From JANNYA01 sp031422315 (GTDB taxonomy: Bacteria; Pseudomonadota; Gammaproteobacteria; Xanthomonadales; SZUA-5): a DNA stretch of 64,000 nucleotides. The translations under genes and the position numbers were made by a program. Below the pieces are notes generated by a model, which made no database searches, was not told the DNA's origin, and saw only the letters and a program-made list of their open reading frames with translations. The DNA is taken from NCBI GenBank assembly GCA_031422315.1, contig JANOQN010000074.1, forward strand, positions 72,715-136,714, written 5' to 3'. Each line of letters opens with the position of its first letter. Within the stretch, counting starts at the first letter, position 1. Positions 1-9,218 of the stretch are shown in pieces.

Positions 1-1356
1 CAATTTACGCCCGCGCCGCCAGGTGCTCATGATGGCGACTAATCCAGCCGCCAGCACCAGAGGGAACCAGCCGCCTTGAGGTATTTTTAGCGCGTTGGAG
101 GCGAAGAAAGCAAGATCGACCAGCATAAAGAACGCCAACATCGCCATGCCAAGCGCGCCCCAGTTCCAAATCAGCCGCGCCACAACGAATAACAAGGCGA
201 GCTCTAAAACCATGGTGAGTGCTACGGCTACGCCATAGGCAGAGGCAATGGCGGTGGAAGATTTAAAGCCAATAATTAGACCAAACACGCACAGCATCAG
301 CACCCAGTTTACCGCCGGCACGTAGATTTGCCCCATCGCACTTTCGCTGGTGTGTACAATTTCCATGCGCGGCAAAAGACCAAGCTGGACGGCCTGTTTG
401 GTGACCGAGAAAACCCCCGTGATCACCGCTTGCGAGGCAATCACCGTCGCCATCGTAGCCAGTACCACCAGCGGCAGTAGCAATGCATCCGGCACCATGT
501 GGAAGAACGGATTCTTGCGCACGGCCATATCGGTGCCTTCTGTGAGCAACAAAGCGCCCTGGCCCATGTAGTTAATCAAAATGCATGGCATGACGAACCC
601 GAACCAGCCAAAGCGAATCGGCCTAACGCCAAAGTGGCCGATATCGGCATACAGCGCTTCACCGCCGGTCATGACTAAAAATACCGCGCCTAGTGCCAAA
701 AACGCCGGGCCTGGGTTTTGTACGATTAAGTTGAAAGCATAATGTGGTGAAAACGCCATGAGAATTTCGGGCATTTTAAGAATGTTGATGACGCCGAGCA
801 CTGCAAGCACAACAAACCAAGTGGTCATGATAGGCCCGAAAAATGCGCCGACTTTGGCCGTGCCATAGCTTTGAAAAAAGAACAGCACGAACATAATGGA
901 TAGCGAAATCGGCACGATGTAATCGCCAAGCTTGGGGCTCAGCACCGCCATGCCATCCACCGCTGACATCACCGACATCGCTGGAGTGATCGCCCCATCG
1001 CCGAAAAATAGCGCTGCGCCGATCATCCCGACGATCACCATAACGTAGCGGTTTTTCGCGCTTGCCAATTTGTTTAACGCGAGCGCCATCAGCGAAAGTG
1101 TGCCGCCTTCACCTTTATTGTCGGCTCGCAGGATAAAGGTGACGTACTTGAGCGACACCACAATCGTCATCGCCCAAAACATCAGCGATAGCCCACCGTA
1201 AACGTTGGCCTGGGTCAGTTCCAAGCCATGCGCACCGTTGAAACATTCTTTGATGGCGTAAAGCGGGCTAGTACCAATATCACCAAACACAACGCCAACC
1301 GCACCAATCATGAGCGGCAGCAGTTTATTTTGCCCCGCGTGGGAATCTTGAGACAT
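1..1356 (-). CDS. kup: KUP-family potassium uptake protein, partial (C-terminus outside window)
   Basis: Inner-membrane K+/H+ symporter for low-affinity potassium uptake. The reading frame is open from the ATG at 1356 to the left edge, giving 452 codons out of the roughly 620-630 usual for Kup, so the cytoplasmic C-terminal part is cut off. The N-terminus carries the family signature GVVFGDIGTSPLYA, followed by SLKYV, DNKGEGGTLSL and FFGDGAITPAMSV, and about a dozen hydrophobic segments alternate with short polar loops. It is the last visible gene of a minus-strand run (yajC to kup), separated from the methionine sulfoxide reductase gene by about 70 bases, so it may have its own promoter. Identification rests on several contiguous family motifs and is secure. 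Confidence 0.95.
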   Translation of the reverse strand, partial: MSQDSHAGQNKLLPLMIGAVGVVFGDIGTSPLYAIKECFNGAHGLELTQANVYGGLSLMFWAMTIVVSLKYVTFILRADNKGEGGTLSLMALALNKLASAKNRYVMVIVGMIGAALFFGDGAITPAMSVMSAVDGMAVLSPKLGDYIVPISLSIMFVLFFFQSYGTAKVGAFFGPIMTTWFVVLAVLGVINILKMPEILMAFSPHYAFNLIVQNPGPAFLALGAVFLVMTGGEALYADIGHFGVRPIRFGWFGFVMPCILINYMGQGALLLTEGTDMAVRKNPFFHMVPDALLLPLVVLATMATVIASQAVITGVFSVTKQAVQLGLLPRMEIVHTSESAMGQIYVPAVNWVLMLCVFGLIIGFKSSTAIASAYGVAVALTMVLELALLFVVARLIWNWGALGMAMLAFFMLVDLAFFASNALKIPQGGWFPLVLAAGLVAIMSTWRRGRKL

Positions 1357-1428
1357 TCGTCAGTACCTGCAAAATGGTGTTGCGGAGTTTACGCGTGCCC
1401 GTAGCTTCACGGAATGCGCAATGAAAAG

Positions 1429-1914
1429 TTACACGCCGTGCACATAAACTTGGACTAAGGCTTCCATACCGCGCTGATCATCGCTATCAAAGCGGTTGAG
1501 CGTGGGCGAATCCACATCCCAAACGCCGAGCAGCGCGCCATCCCTAAACATGGGTACGACGATTTCAGAATTGCTTGCACTATCGCAGGCGATATGCCCA
1601 GGAAACGCGTGTACATCCTGCACAAGCTGAGTTTTGCCCGTTTGCGCCGCAGTGCCGCAAACGCCGCGCCCTAGCGCAATGCGCACGCAAGCGGGCTTGC
1701 CTTGAAATGGCCCGACAACCAATTCAGTGCCGTCAAATAAGTAAAAGCCGGCCCAGTTCAAATCCGGAACGCCGTGAAAAACAAGCGCGGCAAAATTCGC
1801 CGCGCGCGCAATTTCGTTACTTTCACCCGCAAGCAGCGCGCGCGCTTGTTCGACTAATTCAGCGTAAAGCGCAGGCTTAGCGAGTGGCTCAAGCCGCTTT
1901 GGCATTTCAAACAT
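1429..1914 (-). CDS. msrC: Free methionine-(R)-sulfoxide reductase, GAF-domain type (fRMsr)
   Basis: A 161-residue GAF-domain enzyme expected to reduce free L-methionine-(R)-sulfoxide in the cytoplasm with thioredoxin as electron donor. The three cysteines of the family are present in the expected contexts: Cys76 (GKPACVRI), Cys86 (GRGVCGTAA) and Cys110 (GHIACDSASNSEIVVP), matching Cys84/94/118 of E. coli YebR by spacing. The length is normal. An AGGA ribosome-binding site lies seven bases before the ATG at 1914. It follows the DUF1249 gene by 15 bases and is probably co-transcribed with it. The conserved DVDSP motif near residue 135 also fits. The gene symbol follows E. coli usage. Confidence 0.9.
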   Translation of the reverse strand: MFEMPKRLEPLAKPALYAELVEQARALLAGESNEIARAANFAALVFHGVPDLNWAGFYLFDGTELVVGPFQGKPACVRIALGRGVCGTAAQTGKTQLVQDVHAFPGHIACDSASNSEIVVPMFRDGALLGVWDVDSPTLNRFDSDDQRGMEALVQVYVHGV

Positions 1915-1929
1915 GGCTATTTCCTGCGA

Positions 1930-2430
1930 TCAAATGGAAGTGAAGGCGGACGGTACGTGCCCAGCTAAGAGCAAGTGCTCCAGCCATTTGTTGAAGAACA
2001 CATTCATGCGGTAGCGCCGCAGGCCGACTTTGAGCACCGGCACCTGCATGGAAAATAACGCCTTGAGCTGTTTTGAAGTGTGGCAATGGGTAACTTCCGC
2101 CTGCTGAGAATCGTGATACACGCGCACCCAGGCCAGTGGATCAAGCTCAACGCCGATTGCGCCGGTAAATTGATGCGTCAAGCGCAAGATCGTCGTGTGC
2201 CGATGCTGTTCAATAATATTGAGCCAAAGATCGGGGCTCTGAATGTCTGCGGCTGTTGCTGGATTGATTGGCGCACAAGCACGATAGTCGCCGCTTAAAT
2301 TGCGCACGTCGCCCAGCAGTCGATGTAGGCGCTCATAGTTTTCGCCGTACAAACCTTGCAGATAGCCAAACGCGCTCATCGCGGGCAGGTTCGCGAGTAC
2401 GGGCGGTTGGATTCGGCGGGTTTGCAACAT
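1930..2430 (-). CDS. DUF1249 family protein (YqiB-like)
   Basis: A 166-residue soluble protein resembling the DUF1249 family (E. coli YqiB). Supporting features are the N-terminal segment with 'LYGENYERLHRLLGD', a central strand region ending 'WVRVYHDSQQAEVTHC', where the family has an 'RLYHDAxxAEV' motif, and a C-terminal 'NVFFNKWLEHLLLAGH' where the family has 'NxFLxxWLxxCLxxG'. No catalytic residue can be assigned and the biochemical role of the family is unknown. It lies ten bases downstream of ppsR and 15 bases upstream of the methionine sulfoxide reductase gene, so it is most likely in the same transcript. Family call is fairly sure; function is unknown. Confidence 0.75.
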   Translation of the reverse strand: MLQTRRIQPPVLANLPAMSAFGYLQGLYGENYERLHRLLGDVRNLSGDYRACAPINPATAADIQSPDLWLNIIEQHRHTTILRLTHQFTGAIGVELDPLAWVRVYHDSQQAEVTHCHTSKQLKALFSMQVPVLKVGLRRYRMNVFFNKWLEHLLLAGHVPSAFTSI

Positions 2431-2440
2431 GCTGCGTACG

Positions 2441-3268
2441 CTAATACAGCTGGCGATTTAAACCAAGCGCTTGCAGCACTTTACTGGCGATTTCTTCAAT
2501 CGAAGTGTGAGTTGACGAAAGTGAAGGAATGTTCTCGCGTCGATACAATTTCTGCGCGGTTTCCACTTCCCACTGGCACTGCGCAAGGCTGGCGTACTGG
2601 CTATTCGGTCGGCGCTCTGAGCGAATTTGCGATAGCCGCACCGGATCAATCGTTAGTGCGTAAAGACGATCTTTGAAGCTTTGCAATTTGGGTGGGATTT
2701 CCCCGGCTTCTAAATCTTCTGGAATTAGCGGGTAGTTCGCCGCGCGCACGCCATAGTGCAGTGCCATGTAAAGGCAGGTCGGCGTCTTGCCGCTGCGTGA
2801 TACGCCCAGCAGAATGACTTCGGCGTCGGAGAAGTTAATGTCCACGCCATCGTCGTGCGTCAACGCGTAGTTCGTAGCGTTCATGCGCGCCTCGTATTCG
2901 GCGTAGTTATTCAACCCGTGCGCTTTACCGACGCTCGGCGTGCGGCTTTGCCCAAGCTCAAGCTCTAGCGGGCCGATAAACGGTGCAAATACGTCCAGCA
3001 TGAGCGCGCCACTTTCAGCTAACACGCTGCTCAATATTGGATCAACCACCGTGTTGACGACAATTGGCCTTGCTTGGGTATGCGCATGCGCAGCAGTAAT
3101 CAGCGCGCAGGCAGCGCGCGCTTTTTCTTCGCTATCAACGAACGGCAGCCGCTTGGTATCAAAGTCAATGCCGTCAAACTGCGTTAGCACGCTATGGCCG
3201 ATGGTTTCGGCGGTAATGCCGGTACCATCGGATACAAAAAAAATCGGCCGACGCGGGCGCGCTAACAT
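2441..3268 (-). CDS. ppsR: PEP synthase regulatory protein: bifunctional kinase/pyrophosphorylase (DUF299)
   Basis: A 275-residue regulator that inactivates PEP synthetase (PpsA) by ADP-dependent phosphorylation of a threonine and reactivates it by Pi-dependent dephosphorylation. It opens with the family motif FFVSDGTGITAETIGHS (residues 10-26) and carries the P-loop-like GVSRSGKTPT at 155-164, followed by CLYMALHYGVRAANYPL. Length is as expected. The gene lies 42 bases after secF. In many proteobacteria ppsR is divergent from ppsA; no ppsA is in this window, so the regulated partner is elsewhere. The ATG at 3268 is chosen because the conserved FFVSDGTG motif begins ten residues later. Identification is confident; the reaction comes from knowledge of the family. 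Confidence 0.9.
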   Translation of the reverse strand: MLARPRRPIFFVSDGTGITAETIGHSVLTQFDGIDFDTKRLPFVDSEEKARAACALITAAHAHTQARPIVVNTVVDPILSSVLAESGALMLDVFAPFIGPLELELGQSRTPSVGKAHGLNNYAEYEARMNATNYALTHDDGVDINFSDAEVILLGVSRSGKTPTCLYMALHYGVRAANYPLIPEDLEAGEIPPKLQSFKDRLYALTIDPVRLSQIRSERRPNSQYASLAQCQWEVETAQKLYRRENIPSLSSTHTSIEEIASKVLQALGLNRQLY

Positions 3269-3310
3269 CAGCCTACAACCCGCGTTTTTATACCGATTTG
3301 ATTTTGATTT

Positions 3311-4249
3311 TTAGGGCGCATCGGCCAATGCAGGATCACCATCGCGGCCTTTCATCAGATCATACTTATTCACGCCGAGCATAATTAGCAGCGGGCAAGC
3401 GAAGAAGATAGAAGACAGAGTGCCGATGATGATGCCGAGTATCTGCGATAGCGCCATGCCTTCGAGCGAGGAGCCGCCGAAGATATAGAGCGCGACCACG
3501 GTAAGCAAAGCTACGAACGAGGTAATAATCGTGCGTGACAGTGTTTCATTGATCGAGCGATTCATCACTTCAATCGGCTCCGATTTGTGCATGCTGCGGA
3601 AATTTTCCCGAACCCGATCAAACACCACGATGGTGTCGTTGATCGAGTAGCCCATCACCGACAAAATACCGGCGAACACGTTCAAATCAAAATCCAGCTG
3701 AAACAGCGAAAATATACCGGCTACTACAATGACGTCGTGCAGCGTGGTTGCGATTGCGGCAACCGCAAACTTCCATTCAAATCGCACCGTCACGTAAATC
3801 AAAAACCCCAGCGCGACAAATATCATCGCTAACACGCCGTTCTCGACAATTTCATCGCCGACCTGCGATCCGATAAACGCGCTACGGGTGACCTTTGCAG
3901 GGTTGTCTGTTGATTGCAGCAAATCCAGCACCGATTGCGTGGTTTGTTCGATATTGCCTTTGCCTTCTACCGTTTGTAGGCGCACCGATACCCGGCGCTG
4001 CTCGCCTAAAAACTGCACCACCGGCGCACGAAAGCCGGCTTTTTCCAGCGTTGCTTGGATATTGTCGGTATTTGCGGGCGTTTTGTATTCCAGCTCAACC
4101 AGCGTGCCGCCGGTGAAATCGAGTGCAAAGTTCAGCCCCCGGGTAGCGAACGACAGCAGCGCCGCGACCAGCAGCACCAGCGAGATAATGACCGATATAC
4201 GTCCTAACGCCATAAAATTGACGTTAGTACCGGGCTTGATTAATTCCAT
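3311..4249 (-). CDS. secF: Protein translocase subunit SecF
   Basis: A 312-residue polytopic inner-membrane component of the SecDF-YajC complex, which uses the proton gradient to pull secretory proteins across the membrane after SecYEG. Hallmarks are the N-terminal LDFTGGTLVE (residues 43-52), the IVENGVLAM stretch before TM2, and the translocase signature YSINDTIVVFDRVREN at 201-216. Six transmembrane segments can be recognised, with a periplasmic domain between the first two. It lies 25 bases downstream of secD in the canonical order yajC-secD-secF. Length is typical for a proteobacterial SecF. The start ATG at 4249 directly precedes MELIKPGTNVNFM, a usual SecF N-terminus. Confidence 0.97.
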   Translation of the reverse strand: MELIKPGTNVNFMALGRISVIISLVLLVAALLSFATRGLNFALDFTGGTLVELEYKTPANTDNIQATLEKAGFRAPVVQFLGEQRRVSVRLQTVEGKGNIEQTTQSVLDLLQSTDNPAKVTRSAFIGSQVGDEIVENGVLAMIFVALGFLIYVTVRFEWKFAVAAIATTLHDVIVVAGIFSLFQLDFDLNVFAGILSVMGYSINDTIVVFDRVRENFRSMHKSEPIEVMNRSINETLSRTIITSFVALLTVVALYIFGGSSLEGMALSQILGIIIGTLSSIFFACPLLIMLGVNKYDLMKGRDGDPALADAP

Positions 4250-4274
4250 CTGAGATTCTCCTTTTGCTTTCGTA

Positions 4275-6152
4275 TTAAATTGAAAGCGTTTTAACTTTGC
4301 GGCCGCTGTAGATCAGCGCGGCGATGGCTTTGGATAGGCTGACAGCGGTGTACATCGAGGTCAAAATCCCCAAACACAGCGTCAGCGCGAAACCTTTAAT
4401 CGGGCCCGATCCAAACGCAAACAGCGCAATACCGCCTAATAATGCGGTGACGTTCGCATCAGCAATCGTGCCGCTGGCTTTTTCGTAGCCGATCTCAATG
4501 GCTTGCAGCGGGGTAATGCCGCGCCTTAATTCTTCACGAATACGCTCGTTAATCAGCACGTTCGCATCGACAGACATACCGACGGTCAGTGCCAAGCCGG
4601 CAAGCCCGGGCAGCGTCATAGTGGCGCCGAACACACTCATCAGCGCAACCACCATCAGCAAGTTGACCATCAGCGCAATGTTCGAAATAACGCCGAACAT
4701 TTTGTAGTAGATCACGAAGAAAACCAGCACGAATAGGAACGAGAACAAGATCGCCTTGATGCCTGACTCAATATTCTTTGCGCCTAAGCTAGGCCCGATG
4801 ACCCGCTCTTCGACAATATCCATTGGCGCGGCGAGTGAGCCTGATCGCAGCGAATCAGCGAGTTCCTTCGCTCGATCACCGGTCAAACCGGTGGTGCGGA
4901 AATTTTTGCCGAGCGTCGATTGCACAGTCGCAATATTAATCACTTCCACTTTGTCGGTGTAGGTGGTCACCACTTTGCCGTCAACTCGACGATCCACCGG
5001 CACGCGTTCGCGGTACACCACAGCCATCAAATTACCAACGTTTTTCGAGCTAAATTCGATCATGCGATTGGCGGCGGCGCCATTGAGCGTGACGGATACT
5101 TCCGGCTGACCCGTATCGGAGCCGATACCGGAAACCGCATTCTCTAAATCTTCACCAGACGCAATGATTTCTTTCTTCAAGATCACTGGCGGGCCTAATT
5201 CAGCGCCTTCACCGGTCTCGTAAAAAATCGCCGAATCACCCGGCACATTGCCGGAACGAGCGATATCGGCGGCATTGAGATTGCTGCTCATATCCACCGC
5301 GCGATATTCCAAGGTAGCAGTCGAACCTAAAATTTTCTTGGCATAGGCGGTGTCTTGCACGCCGGGTAATTGCACGACCACGCGATCTAAGCCTTGGCGT
5401 TGCACTAGCGGTTCAGACACGCCTAAATTATTGACGCGTCGGCGCAGCGTCGCAATGTTTTGCTCGACTGCGACTTGCAGCGCTCTGGTAATTTCTTCAG
5501 GGCGTATGCGCGCAGCAATGCGGGTATCGCCATCATCGCGCAGCAGCTCTAATTCGGGCAGCGTGCGGGTGATTTCTTTGCGCGTGCGGTCAACGTCTTC
5601 GCGCTTGAGCACTTTGAATTCGAGCAGGTCGCCGTTATTGTCGATTGAGCCTGATCTGGAAATATCGCGGCGCGTCATCATGCTGGTCAGCGCGGAAACC
5701 AAACGCTGGCGCATGCGCGTTTGCGTGCTGGCGCGATCGACTTGCAGCAAAAAGTGCACGCCACCGCGTAAATCCAGGCCCAGCGTCATTGCGCGCGCGC
5801 CGATTTTGCTGAGCCACTCCGGCGTGGTCGGTGCCAAGTTCAACGCCGAGTTATATTTTCCGGCGATTTTGTCGTCTAAGCGAATCAAATCATTCGCGGC
5901 TGTTTGGGTTTCTAAGCTATCGAGCTTGACCAACAGGCGATCTTTACTCAGCTCAACCGCTTGAAACGCAATTTTATTGCCTTTGAGCAACCCTTCGACA
6001 TCACCCTTCAGCGTTGGGCTGACTTTATTGGGCAAAATCCCGGAAAGCTGCACTGCGGGGATCGGTTGAAACACATTAGGCAGCGCGTAAAGCCCGCTGA
6101 CCACCACAACAAACAGCAAAACCAGGTATTTCCATTTCGGAAAATCAAACAT
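4275..6152 (-). CDS. secD: Protein translocase subunit SecD
   Basis: The large subunit of SecDF (625 residues, as expected): one N-terminal transmembrane helix (WKYLVLLFVVVVSGLYALP), a long periplasmic region containing the P1 head and the signature LGLDLRGGVHFLLQVD near residues 123-138, and a C-terminal five-helix bundle with VGMSVDANVLINERIREELRRG, which contains the conserved acidic residue of the proton path. It works with SecF in late-stage protein export. A strong AAGGAAGG ribosome-binding site precedes the ATG at 6152. It sits 56 bases downstream of yajC and 25 upstream of secF. No interruption or unusual domain is seen. Confidence 0.97.
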   Translation of the reverse strand: MFDFPKWKYLVLLFVVVVSGLYALPNVFQPIPAVQLSGILPNKVSPTLKGDVEGLLKGNKIAFQAVELSKDRLLVKLDSLETQTAANDLIRLDDKIAGKYNSALNLAPTTPEWLSKIGARAMTLGLDLRGGVHFLLQVDRASTQTRMRQRLVSALTSMMTRRDISRSGSIDNNGDLLEFKVLKREDVDRTRKEITRTLPELELLRDDGDTRIAARIRPEEITRALQVAVEQNIATLRRRVNNLGVSEPLVQRQGLDRVVVQLPGVQDTAYAKKILGSTATLEYRAVDMSSNLNAADIARSGNVPGDSAIFYETGEGAELGPPVILKKEIIASGEDLENAVSGIGSDTGQPEVSVTLNGAAANRMIEFSSKNVGNLMAVVYRERVPVDRRVDGKVVTTYTDKVEVINIATVQSTLGKNFRTTGLTGDRAKELADSLRSGSLAAPMDIVEERVIGPSLGAKNIESGIKAILFSFLFVLVFFVIYYKMFGVISNIALMVNLLMVVALMSVFGATMTLPGLAGLALTVGMSVDANVLINERIREELRRGITPLQAIEIGYEKASGTIADANVTALLGGIALFAFGSGPIKGFALTLCLGILTSMYTAVSLSKAIAALIYSGRKVKTLSI

Positions 6153-6208
6153 ATGCCTTCCTTAGCAATTCTTTATTCGTTCAATACGATGTGATCAGCA
6201 GGCGCAGC

Positions 6209-6538
6209 TCAAGCCTTCAGCGAACCTTTGGGCAGCAGCTTGTTGACCGCCGTGCGCTCTACCTTAATTTTGACTTTATCGGCGATTTCAAGGATCAAAT
6301 ACGGCTCCTGGATTTCATCAATACGACCAACAATGCCGCCAGCAATCACGATTTCATCGCCGCGCTGTAGGCTATCGACCAGCGATTGGTGTTCTTTTAC
6401 CCGCTTGTTTTGCGAGCGGCTCATGAAAAACAGCAAGCCGACCATCATGACGGTAAATATAAGCATCGTGCCAAAACCACCGCCCGGCGCTGCGGCGCCT
6501 GCAGTTTGCGCGTGCGCGCTTGAGATGAGCCAATCCAT
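6209..6538 (-). CDS. yajC: Sec translocase accessory subunit YajC
   Basis: A small single-span membrane protein that accompanies SecDF. The start at 6538 gives 109 residues, the usual size, and begins MDWLISSAHAQTAG, which is the typical YajC N-terminus; an in-frame ATG at 6598 would add 20 residues with no family support and was rejected. A transmembrane segment (MLIFTVMMVGLLFFMS) is followed by the signature RSQNKRVKEHQ and the cytoplasmic domain LQRGDEIVIAGGIVGRIDEI. It is the first gene of the yajC-secD-secF run. In many relatives tgt and queA lie upstream; here the upstream gene is the divergent apaG, so that linkage is absent. Confidence 0.95.
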   Translation of the reverse strand: MDWLISSAHAQTAGAAAPGGGFGTMLIFTVMMVGLLFFMSRSQNKRVKEHQSLVDSLQRGDEIVIAGGIVGRIDEIQEPYLILEIADKVKIKVERTAVNKLLPKGSLKA

Positions 6539-6838
6539 TAATGTTCCAACTTTCGCAAAGCCGCGAAGTATAGCCGCGTTATTTGCCAGATTGCGCAATC
6601 TAAGTCTGGCTATTGACCGTCAAAACCGCGTTAAGCCGTCTTTGTTCAGCGCTGGGTGCGGAGTTTTGCGGACTTCACTCGAGTGCATCACAGTGAATTA
6701 CAGTACAGATTCGCCGCAAACCGCTCGCTTTCTGAGATATTCTCTACCTAACGGCGCTGATTTGAATAGATCAAGCGCCTCCACTATTGGGAACTAACCC
6801 CATCCGCTGTTTGCGCTTCGATTGGTTTGAAACGCTTT
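6539..6838. promoter_or_regulatory. Divergent intergenic region yajC / apaG
   Basis: About 300 bases between the divergently transcribed yajC and apaG starts. It must hold a promoter for each direction. I could not identify convincing -35/-10 pairs, RNA genes or repeats by eye. A short imperfect repeat, CATCACAGTGAATTACAGT near 6688, was noted, but no function is assigned. Confidence 0.4.
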
Positions 6839-7231
6839 ATGAATAATTCTCAGAAACAAACCCCGTACCACGTCCAAGTGACGGTTAAACCGGGCTACTT
6901 AGCCGAACAAAGCTTGCCAGATCGAAATCGCTACGCGTTTTCTTATCACGTGTCGATAAAAAACTGTGGCCAGTTCGCCGTGCAGCTGCGCACCCGGCAC
7001 TGGATCATTACTGATTCTGATGGCCGCGCCGAAGAAGTTCGCGGCGATGGCGTAGTCGGCGAACAACCCATGCTCGAACCCGGCGCAAGTTTTGAGTACA
7101 GCAGCGGCGCGGTAATCCGCACGCAAGTCGGCACCATGCAGGGCAGCTACCAAATGATTGCCAGTGACGGCCACCTTTTTGACGCAGAAATCCCACAGTT
7201 CACGCTGTCGGTGCCGCGCGTTTTGCACTGA
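6839..7231 (+). CDS. apaG: ApaG domain protein
   Basis: A fibronectin-III-like ApaG protein of 130 residues, the normal size being about 125. Its conserved core reads YAFSYHVSIKNCGQFAVQLRTRHWIITDSDGRAEEVRGDGVVGEQPMLEPG over residues 32-82 (spanning the RHW..TD and GVVGxxP family motifs) and ends GSYQMIASDGHLFDAEIPQFTL. Its biochemical role is not settled; in E. coli it is linked to apaH and to Co2+/Mg2+ resistance. A TTG at 6827 is an alternative start; the ATG at 6839 is preferred for codon type. The last base of its TGA is the first base of the apaH ATG, so the two are translationally coupled, as in many proteobacteria. Confidence 0.93.
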   Translation: MNNSQKQTPYHVQVTVKPGYLAEQSLPDRNRYAFSYHVSIKNCGQFAVQLRTRHWIITDSDGRAEEVRGDGVVGEQPMLEPGASFEYSSGAVIRTQVGTMQGSYQMIASDGHLFDAEIPQFTLSVPRVLH

Positions 7232-8073
7232 TGGCGACCTACGCCATTGGCGATGTCCAGGGCTGCTACGACTCACTCTTACGGCTGCTAGACAGGCTAA
7301 AATTTAGCGAAGCCACCGACACGCTGTGGTTTTGCGGTGATATTGTCAATCGCGGCGGGCAATCACTCGAAACGCTGCGTTTTATCAAAAAGCTGGGCGA
7401 TGCCGCCATCGTCGTTCTGGGCAATCATGATTTGCACTTGCTAGCCGAGCGCGTCAAACCGCCTGAGCGCCGGCAGCGTTCGGCGGAGCTTAAAAGCGTG
7501 TTAGACGCGCCCGATGCGAATGAACTGCTGGAATGGCTGCGCTTTCGCCCGCTGCTGCATCACTGTGAAAAACTTAACTTCGTGATGGTGCACGCCGGCT
7601 TGTCACCGTTTTGGACGCTGACCATCGCCAAAGCGCAAGCGCAAATCGTACAAAAAGCCATCCAGGCCGATGATTACGGCAATTTGTTGATGCGCATGTA
7701 CGGCAATCGCCCGCGCGGCTGGACAAAGGAGTTGAAGGGTTTAAATCGCCTGCGCGCCAGCATTAATACCTTCACTCGCATGCGCTATTGCGATGTTAAA
7801 GGCAATATCGACTTTGAAGCCAAAGGTATGCCAGGCACACAGGCCGCGCCAAACTACCCGTGGTATGAAGTGCCGGGCCAAAAGCCGCGCAGCTTTAAGC
7901 TGGTATTTGGGCACTGGAGCATGCTCGGCAAATTCGAAGGCTGCGGCGTGTATTGCTTGGACACCGGTTGCGTGTGGGGCCGCACGCTCAGCGCGCTGCG
8001 CTTAGATGTTCCGGAGCCTGAATTTATTAGCGTGGCTTCAACGCTGCCGCCTCGGGAAATTCGGGGCGATTGA
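7231..8073 (+). CDS. apaH: Symmetrical bis(5'-nucleosyl)-tetraphosphatase ApaH
   Basis: Cytoplasmic metallophosphoesterase that splits the alarmone Ap4A (and related NpnN) into two ADP. The 280-residue length is typical. Metal-ligand motifs are visible in order: IGDVQGC (residues 6-12), FCGDIVNRGGQS (32-43), LGNHDLHLL (67-75), MVHAGLSP (about 113) and the late FGHWS near 228. The second motif reads NRGGQS where most homologues have RGPxS, a minor variation. It overlaps apaG by one base upstream and the VWA gene by four bases downstream (TTGA), so the VWA-SWIM-DUF4132 genes appear to be a continuation of the apaGH operon. Confidence 0.95.
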   Translation: MATYAIGDVQGCYDSLLRLLDRLKFSEATDTLWFCGDIVNRGGQSLETLRFIKKLGDAAIVVLGNHDLHLLAERVKPPERRQRSAELKSVLDAPDANELLEWLRFRPLLHHCEKLNFVMVHAGLSPFWTLTIAKAQAQIVQKAIQADDYGNLLMRMYGNRPRGWTKELKGLNRLRASINTFTRMRYCDVKGNIDFEAKGMPGTQAAPNYPWYEVPGQKPRSFKLVFGHWSMLGKFEGCGVYCLDTGCVWGRTLSALRLDVPEPEFISVASTLPPREIRGD

Positions 8074-9218
8074 GCTTGACGGCGACGCCAGCGAGCGAGC
8101 CTGAAGCGCTGCGGCGCTGGCGCTTGATGTTAGGCCGCTACGCCGCTGAGCCGCTTGCCCACGCGCAATTTAATGCTGGCGATTGGAAGCTTGAGCAAGC
8201 GCTGGAATATCTGTACGGGCGTGAGTACGAAGCGCGCAGACTAGCCCGTCCGAGTGGTGGCGCGGGCTCGCTTGACCCTAGCCAGCTGCGCGCCATTGAT
8301 TGGCTTAATCAATCGCGAAAGCTGTTTCCAAAGGACGTCTTCGAGCGCATGCAAACTCAGGCCATTGAGCGCTATCAGCTGAATGATTTACTGGCTGATG
8401 CCGACGTTTTGCGCTCGTTAGATGCTACCCCAGGGCTTGCCAAAGCGCTGCTGGGCATGCGTGGGCGGTTATCGGCGAAGATGCGCGATGCGGTGCGTGA
8501 GATTATCCAAAAAACCGTCGATGACATTATCAAGCGCCTCAAGCATGACTTCATCAACGCACTGGTTGGGCGGCGCAATCGTCAGCGCATTTCTGAAGTA
8601 AAGGTGGCGCAGAATTTTGACGCGCGCGCGACGATCCGAGCGAACTTGAAAAACTTTGATCGTGAGCGCCGCCAGTTAGTCATCCAGCGGCCGCTGTTTA
8701 ACACCCGCATCAAGCGCAACTTACCCTGGGATGTGGTGCTGTGCGTGGATCAAAGCGGCTCGATGCTGGACTCGGTAATTTACAGTGCGGTGATCGCGGG
8801 CATTATGTCATCCTTGCCTGCAGTGCGGGTCAAGCTGGTTGTTTTTGACACCAGCGTGGTGGATTTAACGCATTTAGCGCATGACCCGGTCGAGGTATTG
8901 CTGACCGTGCAACTCGGCGGCGGCACCGATATTGGCCGCGCAGTGCGCTATTGCGAATCCTTGATAACGAACCCGCAGCGCACGGTATTTGCCTTGATAA
9001 GCGATTTTGAGGAAGGCGCAATGCCCGGGCCGCTGTTGGCATCGGTGCAGCGCATGGCGCAGGCGCGCGTGCGTCTGCTAGGGCTTGCCGCTTTGGATGA
9101 AGCGGCGAATCCAGTGTTTGATCGACAAATGGCGCAGCGCTTGGCGAATAAGGGCATGCACGTTGCGGCGCTAACGCCAGTGCATTTCGCGCATTGGCTT
9201 GCCGAAGTGATGAATTAG
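8070..9218 (+). CDS. VWA-domain (MIDAS) protein, YehP-like, of MoxR/VWA module
   Basis: A 382-residue protein with an alpha-helical N-terminal half and a C-terminal von Willebrand A domain. The MIDAS metal site is visible as DQSGS at residues 227-231 in the context WDVVLCVDQSGSMLDS, with the GGGTD loop (283-287) and a later LISDFEE (about 312-318). VWA proteins paired with MoxR AAA+ ATPases act as adaptors or co-chaperones for remodelling of protein or metal complexes; that is family knowledge, not shown here. By domain and neighbourhood it corresponds to E. coli YehP. Start is TTG at 8070, overlapping the apaH stop by four bases; a second TTG at 8076 is possible. It overlaps the next gene by one base (TAGTG). 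Confidence 0.8.
   Translation: MSLTATPASEPEALRRWRLMLGRYAAEPLAHAQFNAGDWKLEQALEYLYGREYEARRLARPSGGAGSLDPSQLRAIDWLNQSRKLFPKDVFERMQTQAIERYQLNDLLADADVLRSLDATPGLAKALLGMRGRLSAKMRDAVREIIQKTVDDIIKRLKHDFINALVGRRNRQRISEVKVAQNFDARATIRANLKNFDRERRQLVIQRPLFNTRIKRNLPWDVVLCVDQSGSMLDSVIYSAVIAGIMSSLPAVRVKLVVFDTSVVDLTHLAHDPVEVLLTVQLGGGTDIGRAVRYCESLITNPQRTVFALISDFEEGAMPGPLLASVQRMAQARVRLLGLAALDEAANPVFDRQMAQRLANKGMHVAALTPVHFAHWLAEVMN

Noticed and set aside
5350..5964. Long plus-strand open frame opposite secD
   Set aside because: Shadow of a strongly conserved gene; Ser/Arg-rich translation without domain.
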